From positions 1 to 43,888 of the forward strand of contig JAVZSA010000008.1 in assembly GCA_038880255.1 (NCBI GenBank): a stretch of DNA of 43,888 bases, in the 5' to 3' direction. Positions within the stretch are counted from its first letter, which is position 1, and each line of letters opens with the position of its first letter. This DNA comes from ARK-15 sp038880255. Its GTDB lineage: Archaea > Thermoplasmatota > Thermoplasmata > Thermoplasmatales > ARK-15. The notes under the pieces were generated by a model that worked only from the letters and a program-made list of their open reading frames with translations, did no database searches and was not told where the DNA came from. Shown piece by piece: positions 17,427 to 25,541 of the stretch. A program made the position numbers and the translations under genes.

Positions 17427-17572
17427 AAAATAAATTTTATCAAAAATATAACAATAATTTTTTAATCACATTTAAAATATTTTTAAACATTTATGATTGT
17501 AAAAATGTGACTTTAGAAATTTTGAAAGATTTAAATACTATATGAATATAACAAAAAAAGGAGTGATATTAT

Positions 17573-17890
17573 ATGATGGGCGGCAATGAAGAAGAACATG
17601 TTATGGGACAAGTATTTGGTGGTTTTATTACAGCAGTATTAGGTTTAAAGGTAGATACTGCCCATATAGAAAATATTGCAAAGATTCTTAGGGAAAGCCC
17701 AAATGTTGAAGATCTTTTCCTTGTTACTGGAGATCTAGATTTAATTTTAAAAGTAAAGTTTCTAAATTATAAGGATCTTAAAGATTTTATTTTAGAAAAG
17801 ATAGGTAAGCTTGAAGGTATTCAAGATACTTCTACAATGATTGTTGTTGCTCCTTACAAAGAAAGGGGTATAATGCTGAGTGAAAAATGA
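17573..17890 (+). CDS. Stand-alone Lrp/AsnC ligand-binding (RAM) domain protein
   Basis: This 105-aa protein has the alpha/beta RAM fold of Lrp-family regulators without a DNA-binding helix-turn-helix. Visible are a first strand (FGGFITAVLGL), the helix HIENIAKILRESPNVEDLF, the central VTGDLDLILKVKF and an IQDTSTMIVVAPYKE end. Stand-alone RAM proteins usually bind small ligands such as amino acids and modulate other proteins, but the ligand here is unknown. The start ATG follows GGAGTGAT. A second ATG is adjacent, so the first residue is uncertain by one. An ATTTAAATACTATA box near 17529 is a likely promoter with a short 5' leader. UPF0147 follows in the same operon. Confidence 0.8.
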   Translation: MMGGNEEEHVMGQVFGGFITAVLGLKVDTAHIENIAKILRESPNVEDLFLVTGDLDLILKVKFLNYKDLKDFILEKIGKLEGIQDTSTMIVVAPYKERGIMLSEK

Positions 17891-17901
17891 GGTGATGTTA
17901 T

Positions 17902-18171
17902 ATGGTGAAGGAAGAAGATGAACTAAAAACGGTATTTGAAATGCTCGATGATTTGATTAGTGACCAATCTATCCCAAGAAATCTAAGAAAAATAATAACA
18001 GACACAAAAGAAAAACTCCAAAACAAAAATAAGGGTTTAGATCTTAGAATTGCAAGCGCTATATTCACACTTGAGGATCTTGTTAATGATCCTAATTTAC
18101 CAATACATGCAAGAAGTTCAATATTTTCAATAATTGGAAAACTTGAATCAATCTCAAGTTCTATTTCTTAA
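17902..18171 (+). CDS. UPF0147 family protein
   Basis: This 89-aa, all-helical protein belongs to the archaeal UPF0147 family of unknown function. The family pattern is clear: VFEMLDDLISDQSIPRNLRK in the first half and a similar LEDLVNDPNLPIHARSSI in the second, giving two helical repeats with conserved Asp-Pro-xx-Pro turns. The SD AGGTGAT lies 5 bases before the ATG, which is 11 bases after the RAM-protein stop. Its last 18 bases overlap the tail of the convergent membrane-protein gene. Confidence 0.85.
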   Translation: MVKEEDELKTVFEMLDDLISDQSIPRNLRKIITDTKEKLQNKNKGLDLRIASAIFTLEDLVNDPNLPIHARSSIFSIIGKLESISSSIS

Positions 18172-18522
18172 TAACAATTTATAGGTATCCCTTATAAAAA
18201 TTATAAAAATTATAAATAAAAATATTGTATATATTGCATTTAACACTAAATATGTAAAAATAGAAAGAGATAGGAATTCAAAAAGAAAAATAATTATTAT
18301 TGTAATAGCTAAAACATAAAATGTCAAAAAAAGTTTTTGAAAAACATCAATAAACGATATATTTGATGGAATTTTATAGGTTAATATGACACCAAATGCA
18401 AATATAAAAATTAATGCAATGAAAAGTGGTATATAAAATTCATATAGATTTAAAAAAATTCCAACAAAGTAAAGTAAAAAGAATGATATTGAATTAAAAA
18501 TAGGTAAATAAAAAATTTTCAT
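18154..18522 (-). CDS. Small polytopic membrane protein, 122 aa
   Basis: This is an unrecognised membrane protein with about four hydrophobic helices, near residues 8-26, 30-47, 63-85 and 88-112, and a basic end (KLLLRNRT). Phe and Ile content is very high, as expected for this A/T-rich genome. The start ATG overlaps the stop of a 57-aa soluble gene upstream (ATGA), so the two are translationally coupled and may act together. No family motif was found. Confidence 0.6.
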   Translation of the reverse strand: MKIFYLPIFNSISFFLLYFVGIFLNLYEFYIPLFIALIFIFAFGVILTYKIPSNISFIDVFQKLFLTFYVLAITIIIIFLFEFLSLSIFTYLVLNAIYTIFLFIIFIIFIRDTYKLLLRNRT

Positions 18523-18692
18523 ATTTCTGAAATACCTTCAAATTCTTCTTCTAGTTCTAGCATTACTTGGGATAAAAGATCATCAAAAGTTTCTGCTTTA
18601 TATTCGCGCACACCACCCATATCACTACTTATTTTTGCCACATATCTTTTTCCATCCATAAAGAATTCAATCGTACAAAGTAACTCTTCCAT
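18519..18692 (-). CDS. Small acidic protein, 57 aa
   Basis: This short soluble protein begins MEELLCTIEFFMDGKRYVA and has an Asp/Glu-rich helical end (MLELEEEFEGISEI). The first half looks like a two-stranded beta hairpin (TIEFFMDGKRYVAKIS) followed by a helix, similar in shape to HicB/UPF0150-like small domains, but no signature is present. The SD GTGGTGAT precedes the ATG by 5 bases, and an AATTTATAATA box lies further upstream. It overlaps the 122-aa membrane gene by ATGA. Good SD, coupling and codon structure support it as real; the function is unknown. Confidence 0.6.
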   Translation of the reverse strand: MEELLCTIEFFMDGKRYVAKISSDMGGVREYKAETFDDLLSQVMLELEEEFEGISEI

Positions 18693-19104
18693 CAAATATC
18701 ACCACAGGATATTATAAATTAGCAATATTTAATATTTTTTCTTAATAATCTAAAAATTTCTAACGAAATTGTATTATTTTCTCCTATTTTTCAAATTGAC
18801 AAAAATAAATAAAAGTACATATAAATTTTCATAAATAATAGTAAATTTAAAATTTAAAACTTAAAAAGATAATAAAATATTTTACAATAATTCACACATA
18901 CAATACAAATGTTTAATATATCATAAAAATGAATGAAATGAAGTATATTTGAGGGATATAAGGAAAGGTTTTCATATAATCAAATGCTTAAAATTAATTG
19001 ATAAAATATATAAGGCATATTTAGCAAACTTGTTTATGAAAAAAATAAATTTTTAAAGTGTTAAAATTTGCAAATCTTTTTGAGTTTAAATAATTGCAAA
19101 ATGG
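18693..19104. other. Gene-free A/T-rich spacer, 412 bases
   Basis: The spacer lies between the start of the 57-aa gene and the end of the HtrA gene, both on the minus strand. Apart from a TATA-like stretch near 18713-18722 for the 57-aa gene, it contains only homopolymeric A/T runs. I saw no reading frame of note, no hairpin with GC-rich stems and no repeat. Confidence 0.6.
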
Positions 19105-20019
19105 TTATTCTTTCATTTCTGGATAAACCTTAATTTGAAAAGCTTTACCATTCCTCAAAACTTTTAAATTAACGTATTCTCTTTCCATAAGTGTTTCAAG
19201 TTTATATTTTAAATCCTCTACACTAATCACTTCCTTTCCATCCAATTCTATTATAATATCTCCTCTTCTTATTCCATATTTGTAAGCTGCACTTCCTGGA
19301 AAAGATTCAACTACCCAAACACCATAGTTTACAGGTAAACCGTAATATTTAGAAATTGTATCATTAATTGTTACACCATTTATACCAATTTGGGGTCTTA
19401 TGATTTTACCATATTTTTGAATTGAGTTTAAAAGTATTTTAAGGATATTTATAGGGATTGCAAAGCCAATACCCTGTACATTGGCTATTATGGCTGATGT
19501 AATACCTATTATTTCTCCATTTAGATTAACTAAAGGTCCACCACTATTACCTGGATTGATTGCAGCATCTGTCTGAATTAAATTCTCATAAATTGTATCC
19601 CCAGCATAAATTGTTCTTTTAAGTGCACTTATTATCCCAAATGTAACTGTAGGAGAACCTAAAACACCAAGTGGATTGCCTATTGCTAAAACCATTTCAC
19701 CAACTTTTATTTTGTCCGAATCGCCCAGTTGTAAAGGTTCAACACCTAAATCGTCAACCTTTATAAATGCAAGATCAAGAGTTTTATCTGAATCATAAGT
19801 TGTTCCAGTCAAATTTCTTCCATCAATAGTATTTATATATATTTTTTCGCTCCCTTGAACAACGTGATAATTTGTTGCAATAAAATCTTTGCATATAACA
19901 AAGCCTGAACCGGATCCTTTCATTTCTTCAAGCCCTAAATATCTATCAAAAATAATTTTATCAATAGTAATGTTCACTACACCATTTATGACCTTTTCCA
20001 CTACTTCTTCAGTTTTCAT
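19105..20019 (-). CDS. HtrA/DegP-like serine protease with PDZ domain
   Basis: This is a trypsin-fold protease of the HtrA family with one PDZ domain. The triad is complete: H52 (ATNYHVV), D82 (KTLDLAFIKVD) and S159 in NPGNSGGPLV. The PDZ domain covers about 215-300 (GSAAYKYGIRRGDIIIELDG). At 304 aa it has no signal peptide or membrane anchor, so it would act in the cytoplasm, unlike most bacterial HtrA proteins. The family handles misfolded proteins, which fits the GrpE-DnaK-DnaJ operon 1.7 kb away. It starts at an ATG 48 bases from the divergent alaX gene, with an A/T box midway and no SD. Confidence 0.9.
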   Translation of the reverse strand: MKTEEVVEKVINGVVNITIDKIIFDRYLGLEEMKGSGSGFVICKDFIATNYHVVQGSEKIYINTIDGRNLTGTTYDSDKTLDLAFIKVDDLGVEPLQLGDSDKIKVGEMVLAIGNPLGVLGSPTVTFGIISALKRTIYAGDTIYENLIQTDAAINPGNSGGPLVNLNGEIIGITSAIIANVQGIGFAIPINILKILLNSIQKYGKIIRPQIGINGVTINDTISKYYGLPVNYGVWVVESFPGSAAYKYGIRRGDIIIELDGKEVISVEDLKYKLETLMEREYVNLKVLRNGKAFQIKVYPEMKE

Positions 20020-20040
20020 ATTTTAAGATAATAAAATTTT

Positions 20041-20050
20041 TATTTAAATT
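20041..20050. promoter_or_regulatory. Shared A/T box between divergent htrA-like and alaX genes
   Basis: TATTTAAATT lies about 23 bases before the alaX ATG and about 26 bases before the protease ATG on the other strand. Because the element is nearly self-complementary it can serve as a TATA box in both directions. Neither gene has an SD. Confidence 0.45.
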
Positions 20051-20067
20051 TTATTTTAGAGTTATAT

Positions 20068-20760
20068 ATGGGAACTATAAAACTATATCTTGAAAATTCT
20101 TATCTTAAAGAATTTGAATCCAATGTTGTTGAATGGAAAGGAAATATTTTAATTCTTGAAAAAACAGCATTTTATCCAGAAGGTGGTGGCCAACCATATG
20201 ATACGGGGAGAATTTTTGGATTAAAGGAATATTCTGTAAAAAGAGTCTATAAGGATCAAGATATTGTTTATCATGAAATTGAAGGTGAATTTCAAGGAGA
20301 AGATTTTGTAAAGGGTGTAATAGACTGGGATAGAAGATATTCTCATATGAGATATCATACTGCAATTCATATATTAAGTGGAATACTTTTCAAAGAATTT
20401 AATGCAAAAATAACAGGATCTCAAATTTATACAGATAAGGCAAGAATGGATATTAATTATGATTTGGGTAAGGAATATTTACCTGAGTTGGAAGAAAAGG
20501 CCAATGAGATTGTCAAAAAAGGTTTGAATGTTATTTCCTATTATATTGATAAAAGAAATTTTAAAGATTATATGGTAAGAATAAAAGAGGATTTATTGCC
20601 GGAGGGTGATACGCTTAGAATAGTAGAAATAAAGGATTTTGATCTTCAAGCCGATGGTGGAACACATGTTAAAAATACTAATGAAGTAGGGACCATAAAA
20701 ATTCAAAAATATGAAAATAAAGGAAAAATGAACAAAAGAATTTATATAAATCTATTGTGA
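20068..20760 (+). CDS. alaX: Alanyl-tRNA editing protein AlaX (AlaX-M type)
   Basis: This free-standing editing enzyme hydrolyses Ser- or Gly-tRNA-Ala, protecting against mischarging by AlaRS. The 230-aa size and the glycine-rich N-terminal motif FYPEGGGQPYDTG fit AlaX-M, with a beta-barrel domain ahead of the editing core. Zinc ligands H97 and H101 (HTAIH) and H200 (DGGTH) are present. The usual fourth ligand region reads QADGGTH, with Asp at 196 where AlaRS editing domains have Cys. The last 19 bases overlap the convergent dnaJ gene. Confidence 0.9.
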   Translation: MGTIKLYLENSYLKEFESNVVEWKGNILILEKTAFYPEGGGQPYDTGRIFGLKEYSVKRVYKDQDIVYHEIEGEFQGEDFVKGVIDWDRRYSHMRYHTAIHILSGILFKEFNAKITGSQIYTDKARMDINYDLGKEYLPELEEKANEIVKKGLNVISYYIDKRNFKDYMVRIKEDLLPEGDTLRIVEIKDFDLQADGGTHVKNTNEVGTIKIQKYENKGKMNKRIYINLL

Positions 20761-21818
20761 AAGAATCCTCTCCTTTCAGGTTCACTTTCAAATTGCATCA
20801 ATAGTTCTCTCTGTTTAGCTGTTAAATTCTTAGGTATTGTCACATTAATTCTTATATAGAGATCCCCGTATCCATGGGCATTCATTTTTGGCATACCCTT
20901 TCCTCTTAATCTAATTGTTTCTCCTGGTTGAGTGCCTGGTGGAACCTTAACAATCAATTTTTCGCCAGAAATATGAGAAATCTCCATCTCAGTCCCTAAT
21001 GCTGCCTTTGTAAATGGTATACTTATTTCCGTATAAAGATCATCACCTTCCCTTCTGAAATTTTTATCTTGTTTTATCCTAACCACTATAATCAAATCCC
21101 CATTACTTCCATCGCCCTTTCCTCTCACCCTTAACCTTGTTCCGTTATCCACACCTTTTGGAATTTTCACAGTAATATTTTCATTAATTGTTATTATACC
21201 CTTTCCTTTACATTTGGGACATTTTTCCTCTATTATGTATCCTTTTCCTTTACATGTAGGACAAGGTTGAACAGAAACATACTGCATGAATCCCATGTTT
21301 CTTACATTTCTCACTTGACCTGTACCATTACATGTGGGACATCTTTTTGTTTTACCATCCTTTGCTCCTGTTCCTTTACAGTCTGGGCATGTTATCTCCC
21401 TTTCATATACAATATTTTTTTCTCCACCTAAAAAGGCATCTTTCAAATCTATATCCAATGTTAAATAAATGTTGTTATCCTTTTCCTCTCTAAAAAATGA
21501 TCCAAAACCAAAATCTTTGAAAAATTGATTAAATAGATCTTGCAGATCATCAAAATGCGTAAAATTGCTCCAATCAAAACCTTGGGGACCGAATTTTACA
21601 CCTTCAGCCCCATATTGGTCATACATCCTCCTTTTTTCATCATCCATTAAAACCTCATATGCTTCGCTGATTTCTTTGAATTTTTCTTCGTATTCTTTTT
21701 TATTTTCTGGATGAAGATCAGGGTGATATTTTTTTGCTAATTCCCTGTAAGCTCTTTTAATTTCGTCCTTAGTCGCATTTCTGTCCACGCCTAGAATTTT
21801 ATAATAATCTTTTTCCAT
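20742..21818 (-). CDS. dnaJ: Chaperone DnaJ (Hsp40)
   Basis: This co-chaperone stimulates DnaK ATPase and delivers unfolded clients. The J domain has HPD at 32-34. A Gly/Phe region follows (about 75-112, FGFGSFFR). The four CxxCxGxG zinc repeats have cysteine pairs at C144/147, C160/163, C186/189 and C200/203. C-terminal beta domains I/II run to 358 aa. It is the third gene of the grpE-dnaK-dnaJ operon, starting 3 bases after the dnaK stop with only a weak SD. In archaea this system is considered to derive from bacteria. The 3' end overlaps convergent alaX by 19 bases. Confidence 0.97.
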   Translation of the reverse strand: MEKDYYKILGVDRNATKDEIKRAYRELAKKYHPDLHPENKKEYEEKFKEISEAYEVLMDDEKRRMYDQYGAEGVKFGPQGFDWSNFTHFDDLQDLFNQFFKDFGFGSFFREEKDNNIYLTLDIDLKDAFLGGEKNIVYEREITCPDCKGTGAKDGKTKRCPTCNGTGQVRNVRNMGFMQYVSVQPCPTCKGKGYIIEEKCPKCKGKGIITINENITVKIPKGVDNGTRLRVRGKGDGSNGDLIIVVRIKQDKNFRREGDDLYTEISIPFTKAALGTEMEISHISGEKLIVKVPPGTQPGETIRLRGKGMPKMNAHGYGDLYIRINVTIPKNLTAKQRELLMQFESEPERRGFFHNRFI

Positions 21819-21821
21819 GGA

Positions 21822-23636
21822 TTAATCATTCTTTTCTTTGTTTTCTTTATATTCAGTTTCTACAGTATCTTTTTCTTGGCTCTTTTGTCCTACATTTTTG
21901 TACATTGATGCCCCAAGATTTTGTACTATATTTTCTAATTCTTTCATTTTTTCTTTTGTTTTCTCGATATTCTTTTGCGATATGAAATCCTTAAGATTAG
22001 AAATTATTTCTCGTGCTTTTTCAACATCTTCCTTTGGTAATTTTTCTTTATATTCGTTAATAAATTTTTCAGAACTGTAAACAAGGCTTTCAGCATTATT
22101 TAATGTCTCAATCTCCTCCTTTCTTTTCCTATCCTGTTCTGCAAACTGTTCAGCCTCTTTTTTCATTTTTTCAATTTGCTCCTTCGAGAGTTTTGTGGAA
22201 GATGTTATTGTAATGCTATTTTGTTTTCCTGTACCAAGATCCTTTGCAGTCACATTTAATATACCATTTGCATCTATATCGAAAGTTACTTCTATTTGGG
22301 GTACGCCTCTCGGTGCTGGTGGTATACCCTCCAAATTAAACATACCCAAAGAAACATTATCCTTTGCCAAAGGCCTTTCACCTTGAACAATATGGATAGT
22401 TACTACTGTTTGAAAATCAGCAGCTGTTGTAAATACCTGTGATTTTCTTGTTGGTATTGTGGTATTTGCAGGTATAATAGGTGTAGCAATACCTCCTAAG
22501 GTTTCTACACTCAATGTAAGTGGTGTAACATCCAAAAGAACAATATCTTTTATTTCACCAGCAAGTACTGCCCCCTCTATTGCTGCTCCTATTGCAACGC
22601 ATTCCATTGGATCAACCCCTCTTTCTATTTTCTTCCCAAAATAATTCTCGACAAACCTTTGAACAATTGGCATTCTTGTTGGTCCTCCAACAAGAATAAT
22701 TCTATCAATATCTTCCTTTGTAAGCTTTGCCGCTTCTAAAGCTTTTTTAATTGATTCACCAGTTCTTTCAACGAGAGGCGAAACAAGTTCTTCTAACTTT
22801 GCTCTTGTGATTGTTTGAACAAGATGTTTTGGTCCTTCTGGAGTAGAAATAATGTAAGGTAAATTTATTTCTGTTTGGAGGGAGGTGGAAAGTTCAATCT
22901 TCGCTTTTTCTGCAGCATCTTTAAGCCTTATAAATGCATTTTTATCATTTCTCAATTCAATTCCTTCTTTTCTTTTGAACTCCTCAGCAATATAATCTAT
23001 AAGTGCATTATCCATATCTGTGCCGCCAAGTTGCGTGTCTCCAGATGTTGAAAGAACTTGAAAAACACCATTTCCAAACTCCATAATAGTTACATCTAAT
23101 GTGCCACCACCAAAGTCATAAACCAGTATTTTTTGTTCTTTTTCAGATTTATCAATACCATAAGCAAGAGAAGCAGCAGTTGGTTCATTTATAATTCTTA
23201 CCACTTCAAGACCTGCAATTGTTCCAGCATCCTTGGTTGCTTGTCTTTGATTATCATTAAAGTAAGCCGGAACAGTTATCACTGCCTTTGTAATTTTTTC
23301 TCCAAGGAATGCCTCTGCATCCCTTTTAATTTTTTGAAGGATAAATGCAGAGATTTGCTGTGGTGTATATTCTTTCCCAAAAATCTTATATTTATAATCG
23401 GTTCCCATTTTTCTTTTTGCAGCATAGACCGTTCCTTCTGGGTTTAGCAATGCCTGTCTTCTTGCTGGTTCTCCTACTAAAAGTTGTCCATCTTTTGTAA
23501 ATGCTACATAACTTGGAAAGGCTTTTCCCCCAAGTGTAGTACCTTCTGCGCTGGGAATTACTACAGGTTTTCCTGAGATTACAACTGCTGCTGCCGAATT
23601 ACTTGTTCCTAAATCAATACCAATTATTTTCTCCAT
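21822..23636 (-). CDS. dnaK: Chaperone DnaK (Hsp70)
   Basis: This ATP-dependent Hsp70 has a nucleotide-binding domain (about 1-360) with GIDLGTSNSA near the start, VYDFGGGTLDVTIM and VGGPTRMP. The substrate-binding domain follows, with DVTPLTLSVET and the RGVPQIEVTFDIDANGIL block, then a helical lid with a charged Glu/Lys tail. At 604 aa it is slightly shorter than bacterial DnaK. The N-terminal domain has the short loop typical of Gram-positive and archaeal Hsp70s. It follows grpE, with GGTGAT as SD 6 bases before ATG. Confidence 0.98.
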   Translation of the reverse strand: MEKIIGIDLGTSNSAAAVVISGKPVVIPSAEGTTLGGKAFPSYVAFTKDGQLLVGEPARRQALLNPEGTVYAAKRKMGTDYKYKIFGKEYTPQQISAFILQKIKRDAEAFLGEKITKAVITVPAYFNDNQRQATKDAGTIAGLEVVRIINEPTAASLAYGIDKSEKEQKILVYDFGGGTLDVTIMEFGNGVFQVLSTSGDTQLGGTDMDNALIDYIAEEFKRKEGIELRNDKNAFIRLKDAAEKAKIELSTSLQTEINLPYIISTPEGPKHLVQTITRAKLEELVSPLVERTGESIKKALEAAKLTKEDIDRIILVGGPTRMPIVQRFVENYFGKKIERGVDPMECVAIGAAIEGAVLAGEIKDIVLLDVTPLTLSVETLGGIATPIIPANTTIPTRKSQVFTTAADFQTVVTIHIVQGERPLAKDNVSLGMFNLEGIPPAPRGVPQIEVTFDIDANGILNVTAKDLGTGKQNSITITSSTKLSKEQIEKMKKEAEQFAEQDRKRKEEIETLNNAESLVYSSEKFINEYKEKLPKEDVEKAREIISNLKDFISQKNIEKTKEKMKELENIVQNLGASMYKNVGQKSQEKDTVETEYKENKEKND

Positions 23637-23642
23637 AATATA

Positions 23643-24326
23643 TCACCTTTTTTTAATTACTTTTACTCTGGAAGGTTTTATTAATATACCATTCAATTTG
23701 TATCCTTTAGAAAATTCTTCCACCACCAAATTGTCCTGATCTCCCTCCTCCACCACTACAGCCTCATTACATTCCGGATCAAAAGGTTTTCCCACAGAGT
23801 CTATAATTTCCAATCCATATTTTTTCATTGTTGATAGGAAATGATCGTATATTATTTTAATAGATTCATATAGATTATCATTATTTTTCTTAGCAAATTC
23901 CATTACCCTTTCGAAATTTTCTAAATCTTCTATCAAATCCTTTATTATCTTTTCATTTGAAATTTTTTCATATTCTTTCAATCTTTTTTCAGTATTTTTT
24001 TGATAGTTTTCGAAATCAGCTTGCATTCTAAGTATTCTGTTCCAATAAGTTGCTTTTTCCTCTTCCACTTCTTTTAACTTCTTTTCTAGCTCGGCTACCT
24101 TATCTTTTTCCTCTTTTAATTCCTTCTCTAACTCGGTTACCTTATTTTCTTCCTCCTTTAATTTCTTTTCTAGTTCGGCTACCTTATTTCCCTCTTCTTT
24201 TAACTTCTTTTCTAGCTCGACTGCCTTATCTTTTTCTTCTTTTAATTCCTTTTCTAACTTGGCTACTTTATTTTTTTCTTTTGACATTGTTTCTAGTTCT
24301 TTTTTAGTGATATTTTTCTCAGTCAT
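23643..24326 (-). CDS. grpE: Nucleotide exchange factor GrpE with extended repeat coiled coil
   Basis: GrpE releases ADP from DnaK. The conserved core is in the second half: RMQADFENYQKNTEKR (about 100-115), ENFERVMEFA, and a beta-domain end with GYKLNGILIKPSRVKVIKK. The protein is 227 aa because residues 18-87 are five tandem 14-residue coiled-coil units of the type KVAELEKKLKEE. These lengthen the dimeric stalk beyond that of usual archaeal GrpE. The gene leads the operon, with its own TATA box (24353-24366 region) and, unlike most first genes here, a leader containing GGTGA 7 bases before ATG. Confidence 0.93.
   Translation of the reverse strand: MTEKNITKKELETMSKEKNKVAKLEKELKEEKDKAVELEKKLKEEGNKVAELEKKLKEEENKVTELEKELKEEKDKVAELEKKLKEVEEEKATYWNRILRMQADFENYQKNTEKRLKEYEKISNEKIIKDLIEDLENFERVMEFAKKNNDNLYESIKIIYDHFLSTMKKYGLEIIDSVGKPFDPECNEAVVVEEGDQDNLVVEEFSKGYKLNGILIKPSRVKVIKKR
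24066..24275 (-). repeat. Five 42-bp tandem repeats within grpE
   Basis: Five imperfect 42-base units encode 14 residues each (consensus about K-N/D-K-V-A-E-L-E-K-K-L-K-E-E), exactly two heptads. Units begin at residues 18, 32, 46, 60 and 74. DNA copies differ mostly at silent or conservative positions, so the repeat is kept in frame and in register. Confidence 0.85.
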
Positions 24327-24352
24327 AGGTTCTTCACCATGTATTTTATCTC

Positions 24353-24366
24353 TTCTATATAAGAAT
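24353..24366 (-). promoter_or_regulatory. TATA box of the grpE-dnaK-dnaJ operon
   Basis: The minus strand reads TTCTTATATAGAAG, a strong TATA box about 30 bases before the grpE ATG. It leaves room for a short leader with the GGTGA ribosome site. Any heat-responsive operator would be expected to overlap here; none is identifiable by eye. Confidence 0.55.
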
Positions 24367-24417
24367 TTCTAAAGCGATACAAAAAAAATTTATTCATAAT
24401 AACATTAAATAAATTGA

Positions 24418-25533
24418 ATGGTAAATTGGACGAAAATTATTCCTTATGCTGCCATATCTGTAGGCTTATATCATATTATTTCAAGTATAATAGTTATAAA
24501 TTTTAATATTGGTTATTCATCTTTCCTAATAAAAGGTGCAGCACAGCAAGGTGAAATTTCTAAATTTTTTATAATATTTTATGGTATATTTTTAATATTT
24601 TTGTTTAATGGATTAAAAAGAAAAACCTGGACTAGCTGGTATATGGCTTTACTTTTAATAATTTTTTATTTTTTTACATCATTTATTGTACAAACAAAAT
24701 TTCTACCCTTGGATATAATAGGAATATTGTTAGATTTATTTGTTCTAATAATTCTTATAATAAATAAAAGGAAATATATTTTTCCTCCTATTTATTCAAT
24801 GCCCAGAGAAATGGTTGTCTCCCTTGCAATAATTATTTTTGCAATTATATATGGTGTTTTAGGGACACTTTTATTGGGGGATCAATTTTCCCCACCTGTA
24901 AAAAGTCTAGATAATGCTATTTATTATACTGTTGAGGTAATGACAACTTTAGGTTTTGGTGATATTTTACCAATTACTACCACAAGTAGATTATTCACAT
25001 CATCGTTGGTAATTTTAGGTGTAGCATCATTTTTTAGCGCTGTTACTGCATTTTTTGGTCCGATAATTCAAAAAAGGTTAGAAAAGGTGGTGAGTATAAT
25101 GGAAACTGCTGAATTGTCTGGAATGAGGGATCATATTATTTTTTGTGGGTATATGCCTATTATTTCCTCTTTTTTGAAGGAATTGAAAAAAAGGGAAATT
25201 CCATTTATTCTTATAGTACGTGATCAGGAAAATGCAACTTTTTTGAGAAATGATGGATATATTGTTCTCAGGGAAAGAGCTGATAATCCTGTTGCATTGA
25301 AAACTGCAGGAATTAAAAAGGCAAAAAGAATATTTATTTCATCTGGAGACGATGGATACAATCTTATGGTAGCTCTTACAATTTACAAACTTAAAAAGGA
25401 GATGAATTTAAACATTAAAATTTCTCTATTTTTAAATACATCATCAAATATTGAAATGGCAAGAGACTTTGTTGATGAAATAATAGATATTTCAGATATT
25501 GTTAAGGAAAAATTAATAGAAAAAAGTTTATAA
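24418..25533 (+). CDS. Potassium channel with RCK/TrkA-N domain
   Basis: This membrane K+ channel of 371 aa has four hydrophobic helices up to about 117. They are followed by a two-helix pore module with the selectivity filter TLGFGD (177-182, a GFGD variant of GYGD), then a cytoplasmic RCK (TrkA-N) domain from about 237. In the RCK domain the normal GxGxxG nucleotide loop is replaced by FCGYMPI (242-248), so NAD or nucleotide binding may be lost or altered. The four extra N-terminal helices are not clearly a voltage sensor; no arginine ladder is visible. It begins at ATG without SD, 91 bases from the divergent grpE. Confidence 0.82.
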   Translation: MVNWTKIIPYAAISVGLYHIISSIIVINFNIGYSSFLIKGAAQQGEISKFFIIFYGIFLIFLFNGLKRKTWTSWYMALLLIIFYFFTSFIVQTKFLPLDIIGILLDLFVLIILIINKRKYIFPPIYSMPREMVVSLAIIIFAIIYGVLGTLLLGDQFSPPVKSLDNAIYYTVEVMTTLGFGDILPITTTSRLFTSSLVILGVASFFSAVTAFFGPIIQKRLEKVVSIMETAELSGMRDHIIFCGYMPIISSFLKELKKREIPFILIVRDQENATFLRNDGYIVLRERADNPVALKTAGIKKAKRIFISSGDDGYNLMVALTIYKLKKEMNLNIKISLFLNTSSNIEMARDFVDEIIDISDIVKEKLIEKSL

Positions 25534-25541
25534 AAAAATCT

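Noticed and set aside
24066..24275. CRISPR-like array
   Set aside because: The units are directly adjacent with no spacers and remain in the grpE reading frame; they are coiled-coil repeats. No other spaced repeats were seen in the window.
24050..24307. Leu/Pro-rich protein on the plus strand opposite grpE
   Set aside because: It is the antisense reading of the coiled-coil repeats; Glu/Lys codons give Phe/Leu/Ser on the other strand.
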